Part shown: positions 7,121 through 15,475 of the stretch, piece by piece
Layout: each line of letters opens with the position of its first letter
Numbering within the stretch: position 1 is the first letter of the stretch
Virus record (IMG/VR): IMGVR_UViG_3300036985_003579
Span: 1-35,592 of that record
Direction: 5' to 3' (one strand)
DNA length: 35,592 bases
From: a virus
Translations under genes and position numbers: made by a program
Notes under the pieces: generated by a model
What the model saw: only the letters and a program-made list of their open reading frames with translations
The model's database searches: none
Told to the model about the DNA's origin: nothing

Positions 7121-9622
7121 GTGGCTAAGTGGGGCGATGGGTGGCGCTGGCACGGCGGAACTTTATGGGGCGGTACCGGCGTAGCGTCAGATCCATTTTC
7201 GGGCGATGTTGTATGGATAGTCAATATTGATTGGGCCGGGACAGGCGCAGTAAACGAGTCCGATTACACCCGCAATATCGATATCAAGCGCGGGCGCGAG
7301 CACTATATCAATACCATTGGATCTGGATTTGAGCGGATGAGGCCAGGGCGGGCGTCAATCCTCATGGACAATTCGTCTGGCAGATTCGATCCATATAACA
7401 CGGCGAGCGCGTTGTACCCGAATGTCCTCCCTGGGCGTAAGGTGCAGATCAGCGTTTATGACGTTGCGACTAAGATAACGCACGTCAGATTTACAGGCCA
7501 TATCACAGACATTCAGCCGTCGTCTGGAATCAACGAAGTTACCATAACATGCGAGGATGGTATGCGCTGGCTGGCAGATGCTGATTATTCTTCCGGCGTC
7601 ATTTATGCTAAAACAACGAGCGAGGCTATCAACCTGGTATTGTCATTTGTCAACTGGCCATACGCTCGCAATATACAAACGTCGCTGCAGCCATTACAGG
7701 TATTTGAACCCGGGAACGGCGCCGCGCTTGACATTATTCAGGAGTTAGCAGAGGCTAACTTAGGCGTGTTCTTTATCGACCGATTTGGTAATGCGACATT
7801 TTATCCTGTCAGTTATACGACGACTACCAGCCACAGCATCGATCAGTCAACGTTATTACGCGAGATACGTATAAAACAGCCATGGGAGACGATCAGAAAC
7901 AAAATACGTGTTATCGCCAACAGGAAAGGGAAACGCCCCGCGTCTGCGATATGGACAATGGCGGGGGTGGAGACATTCGCGACCGGCGAGTCCAAAACAT
8001 TTGGAGCTCAGTTTTCTTCAGCAGACAGCCTGACTGTACAGACGTTGACGGCAAACACATTGTCAAACGGTGCCGGTGCTGACGTGTCAGGCAATTTTAC
8101 TGTTGGCAAAACGTCAGTAACGGCAACGGAATGCACGCTGACGGTCACAAATGGCAGCGGCGCAGCAGCGTATCTTCTGGCTCTGCGCCTTGTGGGAAAC
8201 GCCATTGTATCGGCGCCGGAGGTGAAGGCGTCAGACGATACGACGTCAATAGCTACCTATGGCCCGAGATCGTTTGTCCTTGACAACACATGGCTGCAGG
8301 ATAGAGCATTTGCCGCGGCATACGCGACTATGCTGAAAAACCATTTGAAGGTGCCTCACAAGGATCCAATTATTCAGATACAGGAGAGGCCGTCAATTCA
8401 ACATCCTATTGACCTTTACGATAAGGTCGTTTTGGGAGCGCACAACTTAGGTATCGAGAGCAGCGATTCGACAACATTCACCGTTGGCGGCATTGACGAG
8501 AAATGGCTGAGCGACACCGGCCAGAGCGTGGTAACGACGTTGTATTTGCAAACTGTGTTGTATGACAATACGGTCATAACGCCAGATCCGTTTGACCCGG
8601 GCGCGTTGCCTGACGTTCCGTTTCCTGACACGCCGTATTGGTATGATCCCTATACGCCGAGCGATCCCTATGTACCCGATAGCCCGGATATACATCCGGA
8701 TCCCACGAACGCATGTTTGGCGGTAGGCGCATTTGCGACCGTACCCGCATGGATAAAACCAGTCGCCTCTCCCGCAGTTCACCTGACCGCAACAAATCTT
8801 AGTCATATTATGTATTATCCTTGCACGCTGAGACCTGCTAACGCTCTAAACAAATCATACCTTGCGATACACATGGATTCGTTCACGGGCGGAAATCCAA
8901 CATGGACCGCATCGTTTACAACAAACTTTTTGAAGGTTACCGCGATTGACGCCGGCGGCGCAGATATATGTAATTCGACGCTAACGGTCGCTGCCAATGG
9001 CATGAATACTGCGTACGCGTGGTTTTTGCCGCCTGCGGCTATTGAGGTTGCTGGGTTTAAGGTAACGAAAACGGAATGGAGTGGTATTGCTGGAATCGAA
9101 TCGTCTGATTATACGTCAACATCAGATGGATACATAGATACAATATCTCCTCCAATAAGTCAATGGGTAACTGGAGACGGACTTCCGGAGGATGCGAATG
9201 CGTATAAATCTGGAGGGAAACTATATCTTAATGGGCCGCCTAACAGGTCATGGCGCTGGTATCCTCCGGTTACAATGGCACCAGTTAATGCCGTATCATA
9301 CGCGTCATGCTGGATATTCGGGACATCAAATGATACACTACATTGGTTCCCAGTATATACTGACGGTTATTGGCCTATAGGAACTCAGTATGTCGCCGTA
9401 CCGGTAAATGAACAAATAACCTGTTACGATGATAGGGGGTGGGGATACCCAATATCTGTTGTTAATTTTTCTAATCAAGCCTATAGTAGCGGCGATCTAT
9501 CATGGATTAATAATATAATTCTGGGGGGTTGGACGTTGCCATATCCGCCAGGACCATCAGAGTCAATGATTTATTTATATGACATGACCGTGTCAAATGT
9601 GTGCGCAACAGGTATTTTATAG
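7121..9622 (+). CDS. Large tail tip / baseplate hub-type protein
   Basis: An 833-residue protein that starts with GTG at 7121, directly after the tape measure TAA. Residues 1-170 (DWAGTGAVNESDYTRNIDIK, then RASILMDNSSGRFDPYN, then FTGHITDIQP and TCEDGMRWL) look like the distal tail/hub proteins that follow the tape measure. Residues 170-480 continue in hub-like style (AEANLGVFFIDRFGNATFYP). A Pro/Asp/Tyr-rich linker (YDPYTPSDPYVPDSPD) at about 500-530 joins a C-terminal beta-rich domain. The 3' part from about 9060 is visibly more AT-rich than the rest, suggesting that the C-terminal, probably surface-exposed domain was exchanged separately. Confidence 0.75.
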   Translation: MAKWGDGWRWHGGTLWGGTGVASDPFSGDVVWIVNIDWAGTGAVNESDYTRNIDIKRGREHYINTIGSGFERMRPGRASILMDNSSGRFDPYNTASALYPNVLPGRKVQISVYDVATKITHVRFTGHITDIQPSSGINEVTITCEDGMRWLADADYSSGVIYAKTTSEAINLVLSFVNWPYARNIQTSLQPLQVFEPGNGAALDIIQELAEANLGVFFIDRFGNATFYPVSYTTTTSHSIDQSTLLREIRIKQPWETIRNKIRVIANRKGKRPASAIWTMAGVETFATGESKTFGAQFSSADSLTVQTLTANTLSNGAGADVSGNFTVGKTSVTATECTLTVTNGSGAAAYLLALRLVGNAIVSAPEVKASDDTTSIATYGPRSFVLDNTWLQDRAFAAAYATMLKNHLKVPHKDPIIQIQERPSIQHPIDLYDKVVLGAHNLGIESSDSTTFTVGGIDEKWLSDTGQSVVTTLYLQTVLYDNTVITPDPFDPGALPDVPFPDTPYWYDPYTPSDPYVPDSPDIHPDPTNACLAVGAFATVPAWIKPVASPAVHLTATNLSHIMYYPCTLRPANALNKSYLAIHMDSFTGGNPTWTASFTTNFLKVTAIDAGGADICNSTLTVAANGMNTAYAWFLPPAAIEVAGFKVTKTEWSGIAGIESSDYTSTSDGYIDTISPPISQWVTGDGLPEDANAYKSGGKLYLNGPPNRSWRWYPPVTMAPVNAVSYASCWIFGTSNDTLHWFPVYTDGYWPIGTQYVAVPVNEQITCYDDRGWGYPISVVNFSNQAYSSGDLSWINNIILGGWTLPYPPGPSESMIYLYDMTVSNVCATGIL

Positions 9623-9631
9623 GAGGCAGTT

Positions 9632-10504
9632 ATGCCACTCACCGCAAGCTATCCAGGAGCAATAAAATCATTCAGCGAAGTCACGGACGGTGTGACCGAA
9701 ATGACCAGCACGGACATCAATCCCCCGTATGCTGAAATTACAGCGATCGAGACGGAACTTGGCACAGATCCCGCGGGTACTGCGACCGACGTTAAAACGC
9801 GTCTTGCCAAAACGTTAGACGGTGCCGGCTATTTACATTTTGCAGCTAAGTCAGCGCTGACATTATCGTCTGGCGCCATTACCGTTACGCAGAACTGGCA
9901 CACGATAACGTCAGAGACTGCGGCAGTAGACGACCTTGACACGATCACGGCCAGCACGATCGGCACAACGGACACGGCAGACGGATTTGTGCTATTCCTG
10001 AAAATGGCGGTTAGTACATACGCGATAACGCTGAAACACAATACCGGTAACATTATTTGCCCAGGCGCTGCAGATATTGTCCTTTCGGATAACGCGCAGG
10101 TTGTTTGCCTGATTTATGACAACACCAACGAAAAATGGTTAGCGCAGGTATCGCCATCAAACGCAGGCCTCTTGAACGATACCAACACATGGTCGGCAAT
10201 CAATACGTTCTCGACGGGTATCAATTTCGCCTATACAACGTCGTCGGCAGATTTGACGCTGACGACTGCGCATTACTGTGTTGATGTTACAACAGGAGCT
10301 GCAAATAGGACAATAACATTACCTGCTGTATCAGGAACAAACGGACGAGTATATATTATCCGCAAAGCGGATGCGGCGGCCACGACAGTTATTATTGATG
10401 GCAATGCAAGCGAAACAATCAACGGCGCAACTACAAAAACATTGACGACCCAATATGAAACTGCTACGATCATGTCAACTGGGGCTGCATGGATAGTAAT
10501 CTAA
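9632..10504 (+). CDS. Tail fibre / receptor-binding type structural protein
   Basis: A 290-residue protein with a strong GGAGG site at about 9621-9626. The opening LTASYPGAIKSFSEVTDGVTEMTSTDINPPYAEITAIETELGTDP-type helix is common at the N-terminus of phage fibre subunits that bind the tail tip (motif cited in parts: SYPGAIKSF, then YAEITAIETELG). The rest is beta-repeat-like: LTLSSGAITVTQNWHTITSE, then a C-terminal TITLPAVSGTNGRVYIIRKAD, NGATTKTLTTQYETATI segment typical of fibre shafts/knobs. No enzymatic motif. First of four fibre genes in a row. Confidence 0.7.
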   Translation: MPLTASYPGAIKSFSEVTDGVTEMTSTDINPPYAEITAIETELGTDPAGTATDVKTRLAKTLDGAGYLHFAAKSALTLSSGAITVTQNWHTITSETAAVDDLDTITASTIGTTDTADGFVLFLKMAVSTYAITLKHNTGNIICPGAADIVLSDNAQVVCLIYDNTNEKWLAQVSPSNAGLLNDTNTWSAINTFSTGINFAYTTSSADLTLTTAHYCVDVTTGAANRTITLPAVSGTNGRVYIIRKADAAATTVIIDGNASETINGATTKTLTTQYETATIMSTGAAWIVI

Positions 10505-10505
10505 T

Positions 10506-11480
10506 ATGACATACGTATCTCCAGATAGTGAAATTCTATACCTTACAAGCCTAACGAAATCAGGCATTGCAACGTACCTTGATTTGCAAAAGCCTCCAAT
10601 GACGGCTAGCGTTGAAGTCGAATCTACACAAGCCGTGGCGTCGAGTGACGGAGAAGTATTGGTAAAGGCGTTCGTGTCGCCAGCTTTGGGGATTGAGGAG
10701 ATGCCTTCTGGTAATTTTATATTCAATATTTATGGCGCAGTAGACGCGGCAGCAGGGGCAAGCGAACTTGTTGGCAGGATATATCAGAGAACATTAGCAG
10801 GGGTCGAAACAGAAAAATTTTATTTTACAACCGGGGAAATAAACAATCTTACGGCGACGTTATTCGCGGTAACCGAATCTACTACTGATTTTGTTACATC
10901 AATAACGGATCGTCTTGTACTGAAGATTTATGCCAAAACAGATAACGCCACAAATATAACATTATCGTTATTTTATATGGGTGATCCGCATCAATCGCGC
11001 TTTGCAATGCCGGTAAATATTACGAAAGTTACTGGCGGTGATATGATTGCCGCATTATATGATCCTGATTATGACGGTATAACGACATCGTCAACAGATT
11101 CTGGCGGAGGACATACCATCCAGGATGCAGGCGCAGCAATGACGCAGCGTTCAAACTTGAACTTCATAGGTGCGACGGTTACGGATGACGCAGGGAACGA
11201 TGCTACTAAGATAACGATTACTGGCGCGGGACATACCATCCAGGACGAAAGCACGGATTTGCCAAACGAGACTTACCTCAATTTTACAGGCGCAGGGATT
11301 ATTGCTTATGATACATCAAGCGATACCGCGACTGATATTGAGGTGGATTTCAATGTTCATTCTAACGAAATTGTATCCGGAAAAACATTGACAATTGACG
11401 CTGGTACCACTGCGGTTGTAGGCGGGCCGCTTACCATATCCGGTGACTTAGTACTAAATGGGAGCATAGTAATCTTATGA
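10506..11480 (+). CDS. Tail fibre protein with HTIQD...LNF repeats
   Basis: A 324-residue protein starting one base after the previous stop codon. Residues 1-190 form a beta-rich domain without a recognised family. Then come two copies of a fibre repeat, GHTIQDAGAAMTQRSNLNF and GHTIQDESTDLPNETYLNF, each followed by GA-[TG]-hydrophobic and an Asp-rich turn. The DNA of the two copies is also similar (about 11108-11125 and 11229-11246). The same repeat occurs in the fibre gene at 12753. The C-terminus (TIDAGTTAVVGGPLTISGDLVLNG) is a beta-helix-like shaft. ATGA overlap with the next gene at 11477-11480. Confidence 0.68.
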   Translation: MTYVSPDSEILYLTSLTKSGIATYLDLQKPPMTASVEVESTQAVASSDGEVLVKAFVSPALGIEEMPSGNFIFNIYGAVDAAAGASELVGRIYQRTLAGVETEKFYFTTGEINNLTATLFAVTESTTDFVTSITDRLVLKIYAKTDNATNITLSLFYMGDPHQSRFAMPVNITKVTGGDMIAALYDPDYDGITTSSTDSGGGHTIQDAGAAMTQRSNLNFIGATVTDDAGNDATKITITGAGHTIQDESTDLPNETYLNFTGAGIIAYDTSSDTATDIEVDFNVHSNEIVSGKTLTIDAGTTAVVGGPLTISGDLVLNGSIVIL

Positions 11481-12460
11481 GCGACGGGACATTGAGATTA
11501 TCGGAGCGAAGTTCTGTTCCTGCAACACCTGAGGCGAATACCTGGGGCGTATATGCTACAAGTGATGGAATATATTCCATTGACGACACAGGCGCAACGG
11601 TTGTTTTAGCGGCATCATCTGACTATTTACCTATTATTAATACCGCCAGTAGATACGCTATGAATGGGCGACTTACCTTGTTATCCGGAACGCCCGTAAC
11701 GACATCAGATTATGCGACAACCGATGCGACAACAATTTATCTTACTCCTTACATGGGAGATGAGATAGGGTTGCACGACGGTTCTACTGATATAACAGCA
11801 TGGACAACATATTCTCTCAGCAACGAACCGCATATCCACCTCGATTCGACAACGGATTATACATCATCAGATAATTTCGACATTTGGGCATATCCTACAA
11901 CTGATTCGGTTGTTGAATTGGCATCAACTAAGTGGACTAATGACACAACCAGGGCAACTGCATTGACTACGGTATCTGGTGTATATTGCAAAACAGGTGC
12001 AACTAATTATAGGTATATTGGCACCATAAGGATGCTTGCGGAGGGACAATGCGAAGATAGTGTCCTTCGCCGTTTTGTATGGAATTATTATAATAGAGTG
12101 AAAAAAATATTAATTACGGCTGAGTCAACAGGACACACTTATAATGGGGGACAAAGGCTTTGGAATAACTCATTAACGAATAATAGAGTGAGTGCGGTTA
12201 TTGGATTGGAAGATAATTATTATACAGCGGTCTTTAAAACCATTATAAATAGCGGAGGAAACGCTCAAGTACACGTAGGGAACGTCAGTGCAAGTTTTGG
12301 ATTCCCGGCGATAGAAAGCTACGTACCGTATATTAGTGGAATGTTTGCAACAATTAATGCGTTGCAAACGCTTGGATATAATGACTATTGTTTATGGGAA
12401 TTTGCTAGCGTGTCATCACTTTGGTACAGCATGAATTTTAGAATATTAATGGATGCGTAA
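11477..12460 (+). CDS. Tail fibre protein, paralogous N-terminus to the 12753 gene
   Basis: A 327-residue protein. Its first 45 residues (LRLSERSSVPATPEANTWG, VYATSDGIYSIDDTGA) match the pattern at the start of the gene at 12753 (ITISEQASEPSSPAAGKWN, LYSTSDGLNIQDSAGA), which indicates a shared attachment module. The remainder is beta-rich and Thr/Ser/Tyr-rich, with no family recognised. The coding DNA is clearly more AT-rich (many ATA, AAT, TTA codons) than the structural genes upstream, which suggests recent acquisition of this receptor-binding region. Confidence 0.62.
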   Translation: MSDGTLRLSERSSVPATPEANTWGVYATSDGIYSIDDTGATVVLAASSDYLPIINTASRYAMNGRLTLLSGTPVTTSDYATTDATTIYLTPYMGDEIGLHDGSTDITAWTTYSLSNEPHIHLDSTTDYTSSDNFDIWAYPTTDSVVELASTKWTNDTTRATALTTVSGVYCKTGATNYRYIGTIRMLAEGQCEDSVLRRFVWNYYNRVKKILITAESTGHTYNGGQRLWNNSLTNNRVSAVIGLEDNYYTAVFKTIINSGGNAQVHVGNVSASFGFPAIESYVPYISGMFATINALQTLGYNDYCLWEFASVSSLWYSMNFRILMDA

Positions 12461-12462
12461 TA

Positions 12463-12765
12463 ATGATAAACGTAACTAAACTTACAAACGACCTTATTAA
12501 CGCTGGAATTGTAACCTGTGGGTGCAACTCAAATGGCGTCGTGTGGGACGATGACAATAACGACATATCAAAACGTCCTGATGTTGCCATGATAATCGCC
12601 AACCACGACCCTACACCAGACCCTGAACCGCCAAGCGATAAGGAATTGATATTAGCTTTACAGGCACAGGTAGCAATACTGACTAAGACCGCTAGTAAGG
12701 AAGGATTGACGAGTGAGGAATTAGCAACTTTAGGAGTTGTGGAGGAGAAACTATGGCAGGAATAA
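12463..12765 (+). CDS. Small tail-fibre-associated protein, unknown function
   Basis: A 100-residue protein between two fibre genes, overlapping the next by 13 bases. The start MINVTKLTNDLINAGIVTCG followed by NSNGVVWDDDNN and MIIANHDPTP resembles short proteins commonly found next to phage fibre genes (helix, AGI turn, Asp-rich strand, AxHDPT). The C-terminal half is a coiled-coil-like helix (DKELILALQAQVAILTKTA). It could be a fibre chaperone or a small structural subunit; the sequence does not decide. Confidence 0.5.
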   Translation: MINVTKLTNDLINAGIVTCGCNSNGVVWDDDNNDISKRPDVAMIIANHDPTPDPEPPSDKELILALQAQVAILTKTASKEGLTSEELATLGVVEEKLWQE

Positions 12766-14060
12766 TCACAATCAGCGAACAGGCTTCTGAGCCATCATCT
12801 CCGGCAGCGGGGAAGTGGAATTTATACTCCACGTCTGATGGGTTGAATATCCAGGATAGCGCAGGGGCTAATGGATTATTGCCATTATTATCAGGCACGG
12901 CTACCGAATATTTAGACGGTACAGGGGTGTTCTCGACGCCGGCTGTAGGTGGTGGTCATGTAATACAGACCTCCGGGTCGAGTATGGCGTCTCAACCAAA
13001 TCTTAATTTTATCGGGGCAGATGTGACGAATAACACGAGCGGAAGCGCAACGGATGTCAGGATGCCCGCGGCCCCTGCTCAATACGAACGTGACATTGTT
13101 TGGGCGGGTAGCGTGACGACCGTCACAACCCCGAACAAACTGTGGGTCAATGTCAACGACAAACTGCGGATATTGGCAGCTCAAACCACCCTGGCTTTAG
13201 GCACTGCCGCGTCTTGGGATACCGTAGCTGGCACAGACTATACCACTGCAGCCAATCGGGCGGGCAAAGATTTCTATATATATGCCTGTGATGATAATGT
13301 ATTGGCGCCTACTCTCAAATTATCTGTAAACTCTACAACTCCAACTGGCTACAATGCTGCCACCTCCCGCAAAATCGGCGGGTTCCATTGTCTCTGCGTG
13401 GACGTTGGGCATATTGTAGGGCATACGCTAGATAATTACGTTGCCGGAGATATTCTGCCTGCCAGCGTTTGGGACTTGAAACATCGACCACGTAACCAGA
13501 AACCAGAGGGCATGGTATGGAGCGCAAAAGCAAATATATGGGTGGATATATACCTGATGAGTGGTACGGGTACATCTACTCTATCCGTCAACGGCGGAAC
13601 AATCAGCGATAACCGCAACTGGATGGACTTCGTTGATGACGCTGCGGCAGTGGGCAAAAGATTGCTGAGAGACTATGAATTTCAGGTTGTGGCACAGGGA
13701 ATAACCGAGGGCGTTAATATTCACGACTCCGCTGATCCTGGAACGACTGGGGGACATATTGACACCAATCATGTCCGTATACTCAGCAACATCGGCTGCG
13801 AGGATCTGGCTGGAGTTATGTGGCAATGGCTGGATGAACAGAGTTTCCAGTATGCCTCCACAGCTTCTTTCGGATGGGTTAATCAAACTGGTGGTAAAGG
13901 ACAACTACTATTACAGGGAGCAACAGCTGATGTGAAGTTGCTTGCGGGCGGTAATTGGGGTGGTGGCGCGATTTGCGGTTCGCGGGGCCGTGGTGCGCAT
14001 GTCTATCGCTGGAATGCGGGTACGAGTATTGGCGGGCGTGGAGCTTGCAATGGAGAATAA
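12753..14060 (+). CDS. Receptor-binding fibre protein with C-type-lectin-like, DGR-variable-type C-terminus
   Basis: A 435-residue protein. It begins with the attachment module shared with the 11477 gene, then one copy of the fibre repeat (GGGHVIQTSGSSMASQPNLNF at about 65-85). A central domain contains IYACDDNVLAPTLKLSVN and KIGGFHCLCVDVGHIVGHTL. Residues about 345-435 resemble major tropism determinant/C-type lectin receptor-binding domains: CEDLAGVMWQWLDEQSF, GKGQLLLQG, then LLAGGNWGGGAICGSRGRG and GTSIGGRGACN at the very end. In DGR target proteins this final stretch is the variable region, normally written with Asn codons in the template. Here the positions expected to be Asn are Gly, Ile, His, Val and Ser with T or C in the third codon base. 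The protein is the likely host-range determinant. Confidence 0.72.
   Translation: MAGIITISEQASEPSSPAAGKWNLYSTSDGLNIQDSAGANGLLPLLSGTATEYLDGTGVFSTPAVGGGHVIQTSGSSMASQPNLNFIGADVTNNTSGSATDVRMPAAPAQYERDIVWAGSVTTVTTPNKLWVNVNDKLRILAAQTTLALGTAASWDTVAGTDYTTAANRAGKDFYIYACDDNVLAPTLKLSVNSTTPTGYNAATSRKIGGFHCLCVDVGHIVGHTLDNYVAGDILPASVWDLKHRPRNQKPEGMVWSAKANIWVDIYLMSGTGTSTLSVNGGTISDNRNWMDFVDDAAAVGKRLLRDYEFQVVAQGITEGVNIHDSADPGTTGGHIDTNHVRILSNIGCEDLAGVMWQWLDEQSFQYASTASFGWVNQTGGKGQLLLQGATADVKLLAGGNWGGGAICGSRGRGAHVYRWNAGTSIGGRGACNGE
13950..14051 (+). other. Candidate diversity-generating-retroelement variable region (VR)
   Basis: The last 37 codons before the stop follow the pattern GGNW-xx-GA-x-CGSR-x-R-x-A-xx-YRWNA-x-T-x-IGGRGACN. 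At each of the nine x positions the codon is GGT, GGT, ATT, GGC, GGT, CAT, GTC, GGT or AGT. Each of these can be reached from AAT or AAC by changing only the two adenines. This is the footprint of adenine-specific mutagenic retrohoming. I could not find a template repeat or reverse transcriptase gene in the window, so activity is not shown. Confidence 0.5.
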
Positions 14061-14083
14061 AGTCTGTATAACAGGAGATTGAC

Positions 14084-14428
14084 ATGAGAGGTTACCCGAA
14101 ACACTTAAACAGCAAGGCAGACTATGAGTATGTGCTGGAGCATTACCCCGAGCAGGGGAAGAAGGCGTATCAGGAATTATTGGGCACACAAAAGGAATGG
14201 TTGAGCGTTGGAAAGATAGCCGAGGTCGTTGATGGCAAACCAGTCGAAGCACCTATTGGAGAAGCGGAGCCGTTGGCATCCGGAATTGAGGATGCTACCC
14301 ACAAAGTTGTGACCAGTGAATCGGCAGATAAGACCGAGAGTTATCAGTATGAATATAAGGTTGACCCAAATTGCCGTATGTCTCAGTTGGGGATGACAGA
14401 GGCTGAGGTGTTAAAGGGGGTGAAATGA
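14084..14428 (+). CDS. Small protein downstream of the receptor-binding gene (GYPKHLNSKADYEY motif)
   Basis: A 114-residue protein with ribosome site AGGAG at 14072-14076. The N-terminus MRGYPKHLNSKADYEYVLEH resembles a family of short proteins located right after fibre genes in many phages ([GF]-[YF]-PKH-x-[NA]-[ST]-K-x-D). The middle is acidic and low in complexity; the C-terminus YEYKVDPNCRMSQLGMTEAEV ends in a helix. Function unknown. Position suggests an accessory to the receptor-binding protein or part of the tail tip. ATGA overlap with the endolysin gene. Confidence 0.5.
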   Translation: MRGYPKHLNSKADYEYVLEHYPEQGKKAYQELLGTQKEWLSVGKIAEVVDGKPVEAPIGEAEPLASGIEDATHKVVTSESADKTESYQYEYKVDPNCRMSQLGMTEAEVLKGVK

Positions 14429-15279
14429 TACTTGGAAATGATTGCAGTTCTTGGCAACGGAGCAACCCCCGCACTAACGGCGATGTAGATTTTCACAAGA
14501 TGAAGCAAGCGGGAAGCAATTACTGCTTCTTCCGGGCGCAGTTTGGCATCCGTGAGGACGTTGATTACATAACATACATGTCAGATAGCAAAGGTATCCT
14601 CGCTCGTGGCGCATATTACTACCCCATCACGCAGTATGACATTGATGACCAGACAGCACGGTTCTGCGCTCTCCTAAAATCAGATAAGGGCGAGATGAAA
14701 CCTGTACTGGACGTGGAGAAATATAAGGGGACAGTTCACAATGCGAGCCAGTTACGAAATGCCTGCCTACAAATTGAGGCTAAACTTGGAGTAAAGCCCA
14801 TGATATATACAGGCTACTACGTGTGGCGTGATGATGTCAAAGGCAACAAATCGTGGGCAAAAGACTATGACCTGTGGATAGCGAACTATGGCGTAGATAA
14901 GCCCTCCATCCCTGCGCCTTGGACTGACTGGACATTTTGGCAGACCTCCGAGGGCAAGGGACGTGGTTTAGAATTTGGAGTTGAATCGTTAGATATAGAC
15001 ATGGACTTATACAATGGCGACGAGATTGCGTTTGCAAAATATTGCGATGGTGACATCCCGATACCTGACACACCACCACCACAAGGTGAATTTATCTTGA
15101 CTGCCACCTGCGAAATGAACGTGCGGTCAGGGCCTGGTGTCAGATATCCCAGAGTAGCGACGATTGCCAATCGGGCTACTGTCATGCCGATTGGCATTGG
15201 TGGATCTGATGCCTGGGTAGAGATTGCGAAAGATCTCTGGGTGTGCGCCAAACAGGGTGATACGGTATATCTAAAATGA
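14425..15279 (+). CDS. Endolysin: GH25 muramidase with SH3-like wall-binding domain
   Basis: A 284-residue protein. Residues 1-205 are a GH25 (Chalaropsis-type) lysozyme: LGNDCSSWQ with catalytic-site D6, PVLDVEKY with D96 and E98 (the DxE pair), YTGYYVWRD, and DYDLWIANYG; SLDIDMDLYNG closes the barrel with D190/D192. It cleaves the beta-1,4 bond between MurNAc and GlcNAc in peptidoglycan. After a Pro-rich linker (PIPDTPPPQG) residues 222-284 form a bacterial SH3-like domain (ATCEMNVRSGPGVRYPRVATI, with the NVRSGPG signature). No signal peptide is seen, so release needs a holin. It overlaps both neighbours by four bases. Confidence 0.92.
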   Translation: MILGNDCSSWQRSNPRTNGDVDFHKMKQAGSNYCFFRAQFGIREDVDYITYMSDSKGILARGAYYYPITQYDIDDQTARFCALLKSDKGEMKPVLDVEKYKGTVHNASQLRNACLQIEAKLGVKPMIYTGYYVWRDDVKGNKSWAKDYDLWIANYGVDKPSIPAPWTDWTFWQTSEGKGRGLEFGVESLDIDMDLYNGDEIAFAKYCDGDIPIPDTPPPQGEFILTATCEMNVRSGPGVRYPRVATIANRATVMPIGIGGSDAWVEIAKDLWVCAKQGDTVYLK

Positions 15280-15473
15280 TCAAGGCGATGACCATAAAAC
15301 CGCTAGAGTTGGCAAAGATGTTCCACGAGCAGTACGAGAGACTTGCTTCACGTTACGGATACGAGACAAGAGACGAAACTAAAATATTCGATCCCGAGAG
15401 TAGTAACGGAAAACTTATGATAGCAGTTTGTAACTGTATATTAGCAGAATTAAATATGCACGATGGAGGATAA
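15276..15473 (+). CDS. Small conserved-type phage protein next to endolysin
   Basis: A 65-residue protein in ATGA overlap with the endolysin. The sequence LAKMFHEQYERLASRYGYETRDETK, then NGKLMIAVCNCILAEL, fits a short phage family that I recognise by its [WF]HE-x-YE-x-LA-x-x-[FY]-GYETR core. It is often encoded near lysis or replication genes, but its role is unknown. The end of this gene contains the ribosome site (GGAGGA at 15466-15471) of the next one. Confidence 0.6.
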   Translation: MIKAMTIKPLELAKMFHEQYERLASRYGYETRDETKIFDPESSNGKLMIAVCNCILAELNMHDGG

Positions 15474-15475
15474 TT

